Source of the DNA: F1-120-MAGs238 sp964484185
Lineage (GTDB): Bacteria; Planctomycetota; Phycisphaerae; Phycisphaerales; UBA1924
DNA length: 64,000 nt
Direction of reading: 5' to 3'
NCBI GenBank assembly: GCA_964484185.1
Contig: CAZAEQ010000012.1
Span: 1-64,000, forward strand
Below the pieces are notes generated by a model. The model ran no database searches. It saw only the letters and a program-made list of their open reading frames with translations, and was not told the DNA's origin. A program made the position numbers and the translations under genes. Every line of letters begins with the position of its first letter. Position 1 is the stretch's first letter. Shown here in pieces: positions 17,716 through 26,411 of this stretch.

Positions 17716-18495
17716 CATATTTGGCGGCAGGCTTGCCTGCGTTTCTTCGTGCTTCAAGTCGTGAGACATGTGTACGAAATACGTTGCGCCAGCATTGATA
17801 TTCGTCGCCGCGTCTATGGCCTGATTCAGCGTGAAGTGCGTCGGGTGGTGGCGATGCCGCAGTGCATCAAGCACCAGCGTCTTGAGCCCTTCCAGCTTTG
17901 ACCACGTATGTGTCGGGATCGCGCTCACATCTGTGCAATAGGCCAGCGGCAGGAGCTGATCTGCCCCCGGAAGATCAGATTCAATGCGATAACCAAGCAC
18001 CGGCAACCTGCCGTGCTGAAAACGCAGCGGCGTAATCCTGAGACCAAAAAACTCAAACGTCTTGTCCGGATCGATCAAGTGCGTGATAAGTGTCGCTACA
18101 AACGACTGATTCAGATTGTTGTCTGAGTCAAAGATGTGTCCATAGATCCGCTTGAGGAAGTCCATGGTGTGTTTTTCGGCAAACACATCAATGGCGGTTT
18201 GTTGAACTGCGTTGAAACGCCGAACCTCGTCCAGCCCAAACGTGTGATCGACATGATTATGCGTGAACAGAATTCCATCCAGCCGCATCATTCCAGATCG
18301 CAGCGCCTGTTGCCGCAAATCGGGCCCAGCATCGATCAGCAGCGTCCGCGGCAAGCCCTTCGCGTCAATCCACTCAAGACACGCACTCGTACGCAACCGC
18401 TGATCCCGAGGGTCAGTGCTGGTACACACGTTGCAATCACATCCAATAGATGGAACGCCCGCCGAAGTACCAGTGCCCAGAAATGTCAACTTCAA
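17680..18495 (-). CDS. MBL-fold metallo-hydrolase (PhnP-like)
   Basis: The 271-residue product opens with MKLTFLGTGTSAGVPSIGC and contains a CDCNVC cysteine motif, a DAGPD metal ligand, the THNHVDH metal-binding signature, and later His ligands in QHGRLP and HMSHDLKH. This is the PhnP/tRNase Z-like branch of the metallo-beta-lactamase fold, whose members hydrolyse phosphodiesters such as cyclic ribose phosphates; the true substrate is unknown and no phn genes adjoin. The start codon is a TTG at 18495 with AAGG about 8 nt upstream. Its 3' end overlaps the convergent TolC gene by 36 bp. Confidence 0.88.
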   Translation of the reverse strand: MKLTFLGTGTSAGVPSIGCDCNVCTSTDPRDQRLRTSACLEWIDAKGLPRTLLIDAGPDLRQQALRSGMMRLDGILFTHNHVDHTFGLDEVRRFNAVQQTAIDVFAEKHTMDFLKRIYGHIFDSDNNLNQSFVATLITHLIDPDKTFEFFGLRITPLRFQHGRLPVLGYRIESDLPGADQLLPLAYCTDVSAIPTHTWSKLEGLKTLVLDALRHRHHPTHFTLNQAIDAATNINAGATYFVHMSHDLKHEETQASLPPNMSLAFDGLRLPG

Positions 18496-18588
18496 AAGAT
18501 CCGCCTTTGCAACAATTGCCCGCTCCTGTGAATTTCCCAGTCAACCTTCATCAGGCGGGTAATCGTAGTCGGATACGCGCTGCTGCCA

Positions 18589-19023
18589 TCACAACTGCGA
18601 AACCCACGATTTCACAACCGCCTTAAACGCGCTGCGCTTCGCTTTCACATCCTGTGCGCTGTCAAAAGTCACCAGGCATCGGTCCTTTCCCAGCCATGTC
18701 AGCAGGCCCGCAGGGTCATCAATCGCCAGCCCGGTCTTTGCCGAAGCTTTCACTTTGGCGCCGTTATGAAGAATGATTCGAATGCTCCCCTTCGCATGCA
18801 CGTTGACCGTGGCAAACCAGTCTTTGGTTCGAAAGCTCGGCGCGTTCCACTTGATCCCTTCGTGTATCTCCGGACTGATCCCAAGGATGTCTTTGCAGAT
18901 CAGCGCAAGCTCTTTCTTCAATGGATGTTCAAGTGCGCTGAGATACGCAGCCACCTCAGGGTCATTTCGCCCCTCGCGCTTCTTCGTCAGTTCGCGTTTC
19001 ACTGGCTTCTTCTTTGCTGGCAT
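18589..19023 (-). CDS. DUF1801 (YdhG-like) protein
   Basis: The 144-residue product starts at an ATG at 19023 preceded by AAAGGGG with 6-nt spacing; the frame stays open upstream to 19185 but that extension has no ribosome site. After a Lys-rich N-terminus it shows a compact domain with DPEVAAYLSAL, GIKWNAPSFRTKDWFATVNVH and KGSIRIILHNGAK, matching DUF1801, a small alpha/beta fold found in YdhG/YobT-type proteins, some of which are described as iron chaperones. No metal ligand cluster is obvious here. Cytosolic, single-gene unit. Confidence 0.8.
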   Translation of the reverse strand: MPAKKKPVKRELTKKREGRNDPEVAAYLSALEHPLKKELALICKDILGISPEIHEGIKWNAPSFRTKDWFATVNVHAKGSIRIILHNGAKVKASAKTGLAIDDPAGLLTWLGKDRCLVTFDSAQDVKAKRSAFKAVVKSWVSQL

Positions 19024-19373
19024 CAACAACCCCTTTACCTGCTTCGCTGTCAGTATCTCTTTAAGACGGTCACAACCGGCAGCAACAACGTGCTCAATTC
19101 CTGAAGCCATTGTTGCATCACGAGCCTCCCCGGATCGACAATCCACAGTCGGCATGAACGGCGACCCACCATTTTCTTGCCACAACGCCCTGAACGTGGG
19201 AGTTTCGTCACATGCGTGTTGTAATGCCTCTGCCGCGATATTCCTGCCAATCTAGAACCTCACACCTAAAGCACAATTCGATCTATGCCGATGTTTCCAT
19301 GAGTTATCAGCGATGTAACAACAACCGCAGAGCCATACAAACATCCGCCACTCCATTACTTTTAAGCACTCTC
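19024..19373. other. Intergenic region without recognised features
   Basis: About 350 bases between the divergent DUF1801 and hybrid kinase genes. Both flanking frames remain open into this stretch, but neither extension shows a ribosome site or conserved residues. No terminator or RNA gene was seen. Confidence 0.4.
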
Positions 19374-21545
19374 ATGCACGCCGGCTCACCACACAGCATG
19401 TTCGAACGAAAATCTGAGCGAGCTGTTTGCTTGATTGGATTGACCCTGGTCACAGCCTGCTTTGTCGCTGCTCAGTGCTTCAACGATCTCTCAATTATCA
19501 GATTCTTCGACAACGCACATTGGACACTTGGTTATCTCACCGGCGCGGTTCTTGCCTGGTTTGGTGTCCGCCGGTCCGTCGGCGCGCTTCGCCGTACGCG
19601 CTTCTGGTTCGCCCTGGGACTGACGGTCTACCTGATCGGCCAGATCCTCTGGGACCTCCAGATCGCACTCAACTGGAACCCCTTCCCGGGTCCATCAGAT
19701 ATTGCCTTTGTCCTGCTGGGTCCACTCCTCCTGATTGGACTCTTAAGTGAACTCCATGAACACCGCCGCCAGGGCGGTTCAAGAATCGTCTTCCTCGACG
19801 GCTTAATTGCCAGCACCGGAATCGTCGTGCTCGCCCTCACGCTCTACGTTCCGCGCCGCGGCGAGTTGGACTTCTCGCAGTTCGCCTTCGTCGTCGCCTA
19901 TCCCGTCGCGCTCCTCACCACCGCTTGCTTTGCGGTCGGCGTGCTGCTCCACTCTCGACCGCGCATGCACCTCGGCTGGATTTTCATGCTCGCCGGCCTG
20001 CTGATCAACGGCATTCTCTGGATGCGTTGGAACCTGCTCACGCTCAACAACTCGCTCTCTGAAGGCACCGCATACAACGTCTGCTTCTCATACACCGCCA
20101 TCCTCTGCGGCTTGGGCGCAATGAGCTGGGACTGCACCACATCAAACTCAAAGTGGGCAAACTGGTTCTGCAACCATCTTGTCCGCCTCATGCCCTCTCT
20201 CTGTGTTGTCGCCGCGACCGCCGCAGTCAGTCTCTGCCTCACCATTCCCGGCGTTCCTACCCCGATACAGCAGATCACCATCATCGGCGCTCTCACCGTC
20301 AGTGTCCTCTCCCTCGTCCGTCAAACCCTCATCGCCGACGACCTCCGTGCCGCACGCGAAGCCGCCGAAGTTGCCAATCGCGCCAAATCTGAATTCCTCA
20401 CCAACATGAGCCACGAAATACGCACCCCATTGACAGCAATCATGGGCTGCACCGATGTCCTTCGCGATGGCGAACACGATGGCATTTCACACATCGAACG
20501 AACTGAACTCCTGAACACCATCAAACGCGCTGGCGATCACCTTCTCAGCGTGCTCGATGACATCCTCGACCTTTCCAAAATTGAGTCTGGTCGCATGGAT
20601 GTCGAGGTAATCGAAACCCCGCTCCACGAGTTCTTCAGCGACATCCACACACTCCAGTTGCCGCGTGCTGCTGGTAAAAACGTCGCTCTCACCCTCCGCG
20701 CTCATGGCCAGATCCCTTCACTCATTCAAACCGACCCCACCAGGCTCCGCCAGATCGTCATGAACCTCTTGGGTAACGCCATCAAGTTCACCGATAGCGG
20801 CTCCATCAACATCATCGTCTCCTGTGCCGCCAATTCATCCTCTTCACTCCTGCGCGTTGATATCGAAGACTCTGGTATGGGTCTGTCGCCCGAGCGCTCC
20901 GCCGCTCTCTTTCAACCATTCACCCAGGCCGATACCAGCATCACCCGCAAGTTCGGCGGCACGGGCCTGGGGCTCACACTCTGCCGCCGCCTCGCTCGAA
21001 TGATGGGCGGCGATGTCACGCTGGTCCGCTCTGCTCCCGGCAAGGGCTCCTGTTTCCGCGCCGAAATCGAGGTCGCCATTCCTTCGAGCGCTGTCTGGTC
21101 AGATTCCATCCGATTCTCAAACCCAACCGCTGCTCCACTGCAAAACTCCACAATCCGCGGCCGCATTCTGCTCGCCGAAGACGGTCCCGACAATCAACGC
21201 CTCATTTCGTTCTTCCTGCGAAAGGCCGGAGCAGAGGTCGACATAGCCGAAAACGGAAAAGCCGCGATCGCCATGCTCGATACAGCATCGAAAAATAACA
21301 CGCCTTACGACATGATCGTCACCGACATTCAAATGCCCGAAATGGACGGATACGACCTCACCAAAACTCTTCGCGCCCGCGGCATGCATCTCCCCATCCT
21401 CGCCCTCACCGCGCACGCCATGAACGACGATCGCCAAAAATGCCTCGATGCAGGCTGCGATGACTACGCATCCAAACCCATCAATCGCGCTGCTCTGGTT
21501 GCTGCCTGCTCAGCCCTCATCGAAGGCTATAAAACCGCCGCCTGA
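19374..21545 (+). CDS. Membrane hybrid sensor histidine kinase
   Basis: Numbered from the ATG at 19374 (723 residues; in-frame starts at 19212, 19299 and 19398 are also possible and none has a good ribosome site). The N-terminal 300 residues contain about eight hydrophobic helices, including VCLIGLTLVTACFVAA and GWIFMLAGLLINGILW, forming an integral membrane sensor with no periplasmic domain. HisKA follows with phospho-His347 in MSHEIRTPL, then HATPase (NLLGNAIKF, GGTGLGLTL), and a C-terminal receiver with Asp651 in VTDIQMPEMDGYD. It should autophosphorylate and pass phosphate to its own receiver. No HPt or separate regulator gene lies nearby, so the output is unknown. It converges with the dehydrogenase gene. 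Confidence 0.92.
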   Translation: MHAGSPHSMFERKSERAVCLIGLTLVTACFVAAQCFNDLSIIRFFDNAHWTLGYLTGAVLAWFGVRRSVGALRRTRFWFALGLTVYLIGQILWDLQIALNWNPFPGPSDIAFVLLGPLLLIGLLSELHEHRRQGGSRIVFLDGLIASTGIVVLALTLYVPRRGELDFSQFAFVVAYPVALLTTACFAVGVLLHSRPRMHLGWIFMLAGLLINGILWMRWNLLTLNNSLSEGTAYNVCFSYTAILCGLGAMSWDCTTSNSKWANWFCNHLVRLMPSLCVVAATAAVSLCLTIPGVPTPIQQITIIGALTVSVLSLVRQTLIADDLRAAREAAEVANRAKSEFLTNMSHEIRTPLTAIMGCTDVLRDGEHDGISHIERTELLNTIKRAGDHLLSVLDDILDLSKIESGRMDVEVIETPLHEFFSDIHTLQLPRAAGKNVALTLRAHGQIPSLIQTDPTRLRQIVMNLLGNAIKFTDSGSINIIVSCAANSSSSLLRVDIEDSGMGLSPERSAALFQPFTQADTSITRKFGGTGLGLTLCRRLARMMGGDVTLVRSAPGKGSCFRAEIEVAIPSSAVWSDSIRFSNPTAAPLQNSTIRGRILLAEDGPDNQRLISFFLRKAGAEVDIAENGKAAIAMLDTASKNNTPYDMIVTDIQMPEMDGYDLTKTLRARGMHLPILALTAHAMNDDRQKCLDAGCDDYASKPINRAALVAACSALIEGYKTAA

Positions 21546-21565
21546 CCGCTGGCATACGTCGCCGC

Positions 21566-22621
21566 TCACCCGCGCAGCGACGCCATATCAATCACAAAAC
21601 GATACTTCACATCGCTCTTGAGCATCCGCTCATACGCCTCGTTGATCTTCTGCATCGGTATCACTTCAATGTCCGACACAATCTTGTGCTGCGCACAGAA
21701 ATCCAGCATCTCCTGCGTCTCTTTCAATCCGCCGATTAACGACCCAGCCAGACGCCGCCGCTTGAAGATCAACCCAAACACTTCCAGCGGCGCGTGCGGA
21801 CTCTCTGGCGCACCCACCAGACACATCGTCCCATCAAGCTTGAGCTGATTCATGAACGGATTCAAATCGTGCGATGCTGCGACCGTATTGATAATGAAAT
21901 CAAACGTGCCCACGTGCTTGGCCATCTGCTCTTCACTCCGCGAAACCACAACCTCATGCGCTCCCAGCCGCAACGCATCTTCCGTCTTGTTCGGCGACGT
22001 CGTAAACACCACCACATGCGCACCCATCGCCCGCGCCAGCTTCACACCCATGTGCCCAAGCCCGCCCAGCCCCACAATCCCAACCTTGTGCCCCTTGCCC
22101 ACTTTCCACGTCCGCAGCGGCGAATACATCGTGATCCCCGCACACAGCAGCGGCGCCGCCGCCGCTGGATTCATCGAATCCGCGACTCGCAGCACAAAAT
22201 CCTCATCTACCGTCATCGCCGTCGAATACCCGCCATATGTCATCGGCGCAGTCCCGTGCTTGTCCGGTGCGTTATACGTCATCGTCATACCGGCTTCACA
22301 ATAATTCTCCAGCCCCTCGCGACAACTCTTGCATTCGCGGCACGAATCCACCAGACACCCCACCCCCACCGTGTCGCCAACCTTGAACTTCTTGACCTGC
22401 GACCCGACCTTCGTCACCCGCCCGACAATCTCGTGGCCAGGCACGCACGGATAGGCCGTCATCTTCCATTCATTGCGCGCAAAGTGCAGATCCGAGTGAC
22501 ACACGCCGCAGAAAAGAATGTCCAACTGCACATCCCGCGGCAATGGATCACGCCGCGTAAATGAGAACGGTGCGAGCGGTGTAGTGGCAGAATGGGCGGC
22601 ATACGCGAGCGTCTTCGACAT
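21566..22621 (-). CDS. Zinc-dependent NAD(P) alcohol dehydrogenase
   Basis: The 351-residue enzyme starts at the ATG at 22621 with GGAG about 8 nt upstream; a longer frame to 22657 lacks a ribosome site. It is a medium-chain dehydrogenase of the cinnamyl-alcohol/YahK type: catalytic zinc motif CGVCHSDLHFARNEW and GHEIVGRV, the four-Cys structural zinc lobe in CRECKSCREGLENYC, and nucleotide-binding GIVGLGGLGHMGVK. These enzymes reduce aldehydes, usually with NADPH. No pathway partner lies next to it. Confidence 0.93.
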   Translation of the reverse strand: MSKTLAYAAHSATTPLAPFSFTRRDPLPRDVQLDILFCGVCHSDLHFARNEWKMTAYPCVPGHEIVGRVTKVGSQVKKFKVGDTVGVGCLVDSCRECKSCREGLENYCEAGMTMTYNAPDKHGTAPMTYGGYSTAMTVDEDFVLRVADSMNPAAAAPLLCAGITMYSPLRTWKVGKGHKVGIVGLGGLGHMGVKLARAMGAHVVVFTTSPNKTEDALRLGAHEVVVSRSEEQMAKHVGTFDFIINTVAASHDLNPFMNQLKLDGTMCLVGAPESPHAPLEVFGLIFKRRRLAGSLIGGLKETQEMLDFCAQHKIVSDIEVIPMQKINEAYERMLKSDVKYRFVIDMASLRG

Positions 22622-22801
22622 GGTGTTCTCTCCGGTGAATCGTCGTTCGCCTGACAATAGTGCCTCTAATCTCTTCCCGAAGACCCTGAAAAAAGGTTCG
22701 GTACCTATGAATTGTTTGCCTAAAGACCCAACCTAATCTTCGCTGTTCATCTTGCCAACTCCTGCTCAACCACACCCCAAAAACACCCGATAACCCCTAT
22801 C

Positions 22802-23929
22802 ATGCCAAAATCTCCCTCACAGGTCAGTCGAATCGGAGTCCTCACTGGCGGCGGCGACTGCCCCGGTCTGAACGCCGTCATCCGCGCGGTCACCATGGGC
22901 GCGCTCTCCTGCGGCCTCGAAGTCTTTGGCATCGAAGATGGCTTCGCGGGTCTCGTCGAAAACCGCCTGCGCCCGCTCGGAATCCCCGAAGTCGGTGGCA
23001 TCCTCAACGTCGGCGGCACGATCCTGGGCTCCAACAACAAGTTCAACCCCAAGCAGGCCGTCATCGGCAAAGACAGCGCCGGAAAACCGATCACCCGCGA
23101 CATGACCGAACTCTGCCTCAACACACTCCACGCGCACCAGATCGACGCCATGGTCGTCATCGGCGGCGATGGAACCCTCACCATCGCAAACGACTTCGCC
23201 CAGGCCGGCGTCCCCTGCATCGGCGTTCCAAAAACCATCGATAACGATCTGGTCGGCACTGAAATTACTTTCGGATTCACCACGGCAGTTGCCACCGCGA
23301 CCGATGCGATCGACAAGGTGCGCACCACCGCCGCCAGTCACCACCGCATCATGGTCGTTGAAGTCATGGGCCGAAACGCCGGTTGGATCGCCCTTCACGC
23401 GGGCGTTGCAGGAGCAGCCCACGTCATCCTCATTCCCGAAATCCCGTTCAACCTCAATGCCATCGCTAGCCACCTCGAAAAACGCATGCAACGCGGCCGC
23501 AAACACTCCATCATTTGCATCGCCGAAGGTGCCATGATCGAAGGCGGCAAACAAATGATCTCGCGCATCGACCCCACTTCCCCTGACCCGATCCGCCTTG
23601 GCGGTATCGGTCGCTGGCTCGGCGATGAACTCGAGAAGCGCACTGGTCTCGAAAGCCGCAGCGTCGTCCTGGGCCATGTCCAACGCGGCGGCACACCCGT
23701 CCCCGCCGACCGCGTTCTTGCCACTCAATTCGGCCACCACGCTATGGAACTGCTCATCAGCGGCAAGTGGAATCGCATGGTCGCAATGCAGAATAACCGT
23801 CTCACCGACATCGATATCTCAGAACCCGCCGGCAAGCAACGCCAGGTTCGCCGCGATGAACCAGTCATCAGAGCTGCCCGCGGTGTCGGAACTTACTTCG
23901 GCGATCAAGTCCGTGAACAGGTCGCGTGA
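22802..23929 (+). CDS. pfkA: 6-phosphofructokinase
   Basis: The 375-residue product begins IGVLTGGGDCPGLNAVIRA and carries the phosphofructokinase motifs GGDGT (Asp123, Gly124) and PKTIDND (Lys144), MGRNAGWIA and GHVQRGG. It phosphorylates fructose 6-phosphate at C1, the committed step of glycolysis. Gly124 corresponds to E. coli Gly104 and favours ATP, but Lys144 corresponds to E. coli position 124, where ATP enzymes usually have Gly and PPi enzymes Lys; this mixed pair occurs in some ATP-dependent group III enzymes. Donor preference should thus be regarded as probable ATP. There is no Shine-Dalgarno; GATAAC lies 7 nt before the ATG. Confidence 0.93.
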   Translation: MPKSPSQVSRIGVLTGGGDCPGLNAVIRAVTMGALSCGLEVFGIEDGFAGLVENRLRPLGIPEVGGILNVGGTILGSNNKFNPKQAVIGKDSAGKPITRDMTELCLNTLHAHQIDAMVVIGGDGTLTIANDFAQAGVPCIGVPKTIDNDLVGTEITFGFTTAVATATDAIDKVRTTAASHHRIMVVEVMGRNAGWIALHAGVAGAAHVILIPEIPFNLNAIASHLEKRMQRGRKHSIICIAEGAMIEGGKQMISRIDPTSPDPIRLGGIGRWLGDELEKRTGLESRSVVLGHVQRGGTPVPADRVLATQFGHHAMELLISGKWNRMVAMQNNRLTDIDISEPAGKQRQVRRDEPVIRAARGVGTYFGDQVREQVA

Positions 23930-24016
23930 GCCAGACAGCCCGACCCTACAAAAGACTGAACTCTTAAGCTCTCGCCTCCTGCATCCAAACCGGTGTGGCA
24001 GCGGTATCATTCAGGC

Positions 24017-24244
24017 ATGAAGAAGACCTTGGTTGCACTTTTGGCCGCCACTATGCTGTTGCCCGCTATTTCGGCGGCACAGCCTGGCTCTACAAAGACC
24101 AAAACCGAAGAGCGCCTGATCCCGCCGGTCCCCAGCCAGCAAGACAAGCCCAAGCTCATCGTCTTCTATCTTCTGATCATCGTGATCATCGCCGCAGGTG
24201 TGGGCGCAATGTTAATTCCATCCCGCCGTGGCCACCAGGATTGA
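24017..24244 (+). CDS. Small single-pass membrane protein
   Basis: A 75-residue product with an N-terminal signal-like segment (MKKTLVALLAATMLLPAISAAQ), a charged linker rich in Lys and Pro, and a second hydrophobic helix LIVFYLLIIVIIAAGVGAML ending in basic residues. It looks like a secreted-then-anchored small membrane protein. It precedes two other small membrane protein genes by 20-25 bp spacing and probably forms an operon with them. TATCAT lies exactly 6 nt before the ATG, suggesting a leaderless transcript. I do not recognise a family. Confidence 0.72.
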   Translation: MKKTLVALLAATMLLPAISAAQPGSTKTKTEERLIPPVPSQQDKPKLIVFYLLIIVIIAAGVGAMLIPSRRGHQD

Positions 24245-24264
24245 AGTTTTGAAATGAGGATCTC

Positions 24265-24558
24265 ATGAAGGACCGACGCGTCGCTTTCGGAGTGGTGCTG
24301 AATGTTGTGCTATTGATCGCGCTCGCCGCGATCACCCTTGTCCCCGACAACATCCGCCGCAATTCTCAACCCGCCCGCGCCCGCGGCGAATACACCATGC
24401 TCGCTGGTCGCCCTAACGGCCAGGCCTCTGATGCAATCTTCATCGTCGACGCTTCTAACCAGGAAGTCGTTGCACTGAAATGGGACAGCGCCAAGAAACT
24501 CACGATTCTTGGATATCGCAATCTCGAAACCGATGCCAAGCAAAGCCCCACTCGCTAA
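24265..24558 (+). CDS. Small membrane-anchored protein, first of a paralogous pair
   Basis: The 97-residue product has an N-terminal anchor (VVLNVVLLIALAAITLV) and a short C-terminal domain containing GEYTMLAGR, IFIVDASNQEVVALKW and LTILGYRNLETD. GAGG 5 nt before the ATG supports the start. The soluble part aligns with the next gene product, indicating a tandem duplication. Topology suggests the domain faces the periplasm. No family recognised. Confidence 0.78.
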   Translation: MKDRRVAFGVVLNVVLLIALAAITLVPDNIRRNSQPARARGEYTMLAGRPNGQASDAIFIVDASNQEVVALKWDSAKKLTILGYRNLETDAKQSPTR

Positions 24559-24568
24559 AGGACCACAC

Positions 24569-24952
24569 ATGAAAACGCAGAAAAGCAATTTCAGTTGGAT
24601 GTGGGCCTCAGCATTCGTGCTCTCTGGCCTCTGCCTCTTCCAACTCTCACGCCTCGCCGGCTGGACCAATTCATCAGCTGTTGACGCCGCCAATCTCGTC
24701 TTCGCAGCCGAACCCCTCTTCGGCGACCCAGCACACGGCCGCGGCGGAATGGTCACAAGCGCTGGCGGATATACAACCATGACAGCCAACGTCGACAGTG
24801 AAGATGTGCTTCTGGTCCTCGATTCGCGTAGCGAACAACTGCTCGTCTATCGGGTTCAAAATCTGCAATCTGTTGAATTACGTGATCGCCAAAGCCTGCC
24901 CGGCCTCTTCACAACCGCACGCGCCCGCAACCAGGGCCGCGGCAATCCGTGA
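24569..24952 (+). CDS. Small membrane-anchored protein, second of a paralogous pair
   Basis: A 127-residue product beginning 10 bp after the previous stop, with AAAGGA 6 nt before the ATG. It has a hydrophobic anchor (WASAFVLSGLCLFQL), a Gly-rich linker, then GGYTTMTANVDSEDVLLVLDS and EQLLVYRVQN, which align with the GEYTMLAGR...VDASNQEVVAL segment of its neighbour. It converges with the rho gene, whose stop lies 4 bp away. Function unknown; the pair could form a heterodimer. Confidence 0.78.
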   Translation: MKTQKSNFSWMWASAFVLSGLCLFQLSRLAGWTNSSAVDAANLVFAAEPLFGDPAHGRGGMVTSAGGYTTMTANVDSEDVLLVLDSRSEQLLVYRVQNLQSVELRDRQSLPGLFTTARARNQGRGNP

Positions 24953-24955
24953 GCC

Positions 24956-26206
24956 TTACCCGCCAATCAACTGTGCATTGGTCTTGAACTTCTCCATCGC
25001 CCCCAGCAATCGCTCAATCTGCTGATGTGGCGGCATGGAAATCAAATTCCTCCGCAGCGCGGTCATCGTCTTCAACTCTGCCGCACTCAGCAACTTGTTT
25101 TCCTTGCGAGTCCCGCTCTCCGCCAGATTCATCGCCGGGAAGAGCCGCCGCTCGGCAACCTTGCGATCCAGCACCAGTTCAGAATTTCCCGTCCCCTTGA
25201 ACTCTTCAAAAATCACCTGATCCATCGCCGATCCGGTATCAACCAGACACGTTGCGATAATCGTCAACGATCCGACGCCTTCAGCATTGCGAGCCGCGCC
25301 AAAGATCATCTTCGGGACTTCAAGCGCCTTGGAATCAATGCCGCCCGTCAATGTGCGGCCGCCAGTTGCGTGCTGATTCGATGTGTTAAACGCTCGACCA
25401 AGTCGCGTCAAGGAATCAAGCAGCACAACAACATGCCGCCCCATCTCGACCAATCGTTTGCAACGCTCAACCGTGTTAATACTGACAGTCAGGTGTCGCT
25501 CAACACCGTGATCGTTTGACGAAGCAATCACACGTGCCCGCCGCGGCGGCGACAAATTCTCGGCACTGGGAAATTCTTCCGCTGCCTTGGTAATAGTCCG
25601 CGTGAAGTCCGTCACTTCTTCCGGACGCTCATCCACCAGCAACATGTACAAATCAAGATCGCGATGATTTCTGAGCAAGGCGATCGCAATGTCTTTGAGC
25701 AACGTCGTCTTGCCCGCTTTTGGTGGCGACACAATCAGCCCACGCGTGCCGCGGCCAATTGGACAAAACAAGTCAATCAAGCGACACGAAGCCGGGCAGC
25801 CCGGATACTCCAGCGTCAGCCGCGGCTCTGGATCAATCGATGTCAGATCTTCAAATGGCTTAAGCCCAAACCAGCCATGCGGCTCCTTGCCTTCAATCGC
25901 CGTTATCCGCTCCGCGATCGGCGCCATCGCTGTCGAGCGCGGTGCATTGCGATCTACCCGGGTCACGCGCGAAACCGGCGGCGAAACCCGCCGCATCCCA
26001 AGTTCGACCGTTACTTGCAGCCCGGCCCGAAGCCGGAATCGCTCGCCAAGTTCGATCGGAATGATCGGGTCATCTGGCCGCGCGATGATCGATGCATCGG
26101 CGACTTGTCGCAGCCGACCTAATTGAGGGTCAGAGGCTCTGGTAGGCCATTCAAGAATGCCTGTGATAATCTGGTTCATGGAAGGCTGTGCAACGTACGA
26201 AATCAT
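24956..26206 (-). CDS. rho: Transcription termination factor Rho, N-terminally reduced
   Basis: The ATPase core is clearly Rho: Walker A SPPKAGKTTLL, LLVDERPEEVTDFTR, Walker B VVVLLDSLTRLGRAFN, GGIDSKALEVPK, GAARNAEGVGSLTIIATCLVDTGS and FKGTGNSELVLDRK. Rho is a hexameric RNA translocase that ends transcription. The N-terminal helical domain of typical Rho is missing, and the RNA-binding motif GFGFLR of the cold-shock-like domain reads LGRLR, without the aromatic residues. The start is uncertain: ATG 26206 (416 residues) is used here; GTG 26260 and ATG 26179 are alternatives, none with a strong ribosome site. It could be the main Rho or a second, divergent copy. Confidence 0.9.
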   Translation of the reverse strand: MISYVAQPSMNQIITGILEWPTRASDPQLGRLRQVADASIIARPDDPIIPIELGERFRLRAGLQVTVELGMRRVSPPVSRVTRVDRNAPRSTAMAPIAERITAIEGKEPHGWFGLKPFEDLTSIDPEPRLTLEYPGCPASCRLIDLFCPIGRGTRGLIVSPPKAGKTTLLKDIAIALLRNHRDLDLYMLLVDERPEEVTDFTRTITKAAEEFPSAENLSPPRRARVIASSNDHGVERHLTVSINTVERCKRLVEMGRHVVVLLDSLTRLGRAFNTSNQHATGGRTLTGGIDSKALEVPKMIFGAARNAEGVGSLTIIATCLVDTGSAMDQVIFEEFKGTGNSELVLDRKVAERRLFPAMNLAESGTRKENKLLSAAELKTMTALRRNLISMPPHQQIERLLGAMEKFKTNAQLIGG

Positions 26207-26411
26207 GGTCTCAAATTGGGGCCAAGGTTGAAACCGGCGCAAGATAGCGGCGGGCTTCACTCGGAAACAAAACTGAATTTCAGGGCGACTCTTGAGCGTC
26301 TATAGGAACGCTGGGCGACAATGTGCCGCGATGAACTCTGGATGGTAGCATGATCGCGGCCAAGGCGTCGGATTTGGCGCGGGCGATAGGCAGGATTGCT
26401 AGGATGGCGGC

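Noticed and set aside
22817..23740. Open frame of 307 codons antisense to phosphofructokinase
   Set aside because: Same reason: shadow of a well-conserved gene.
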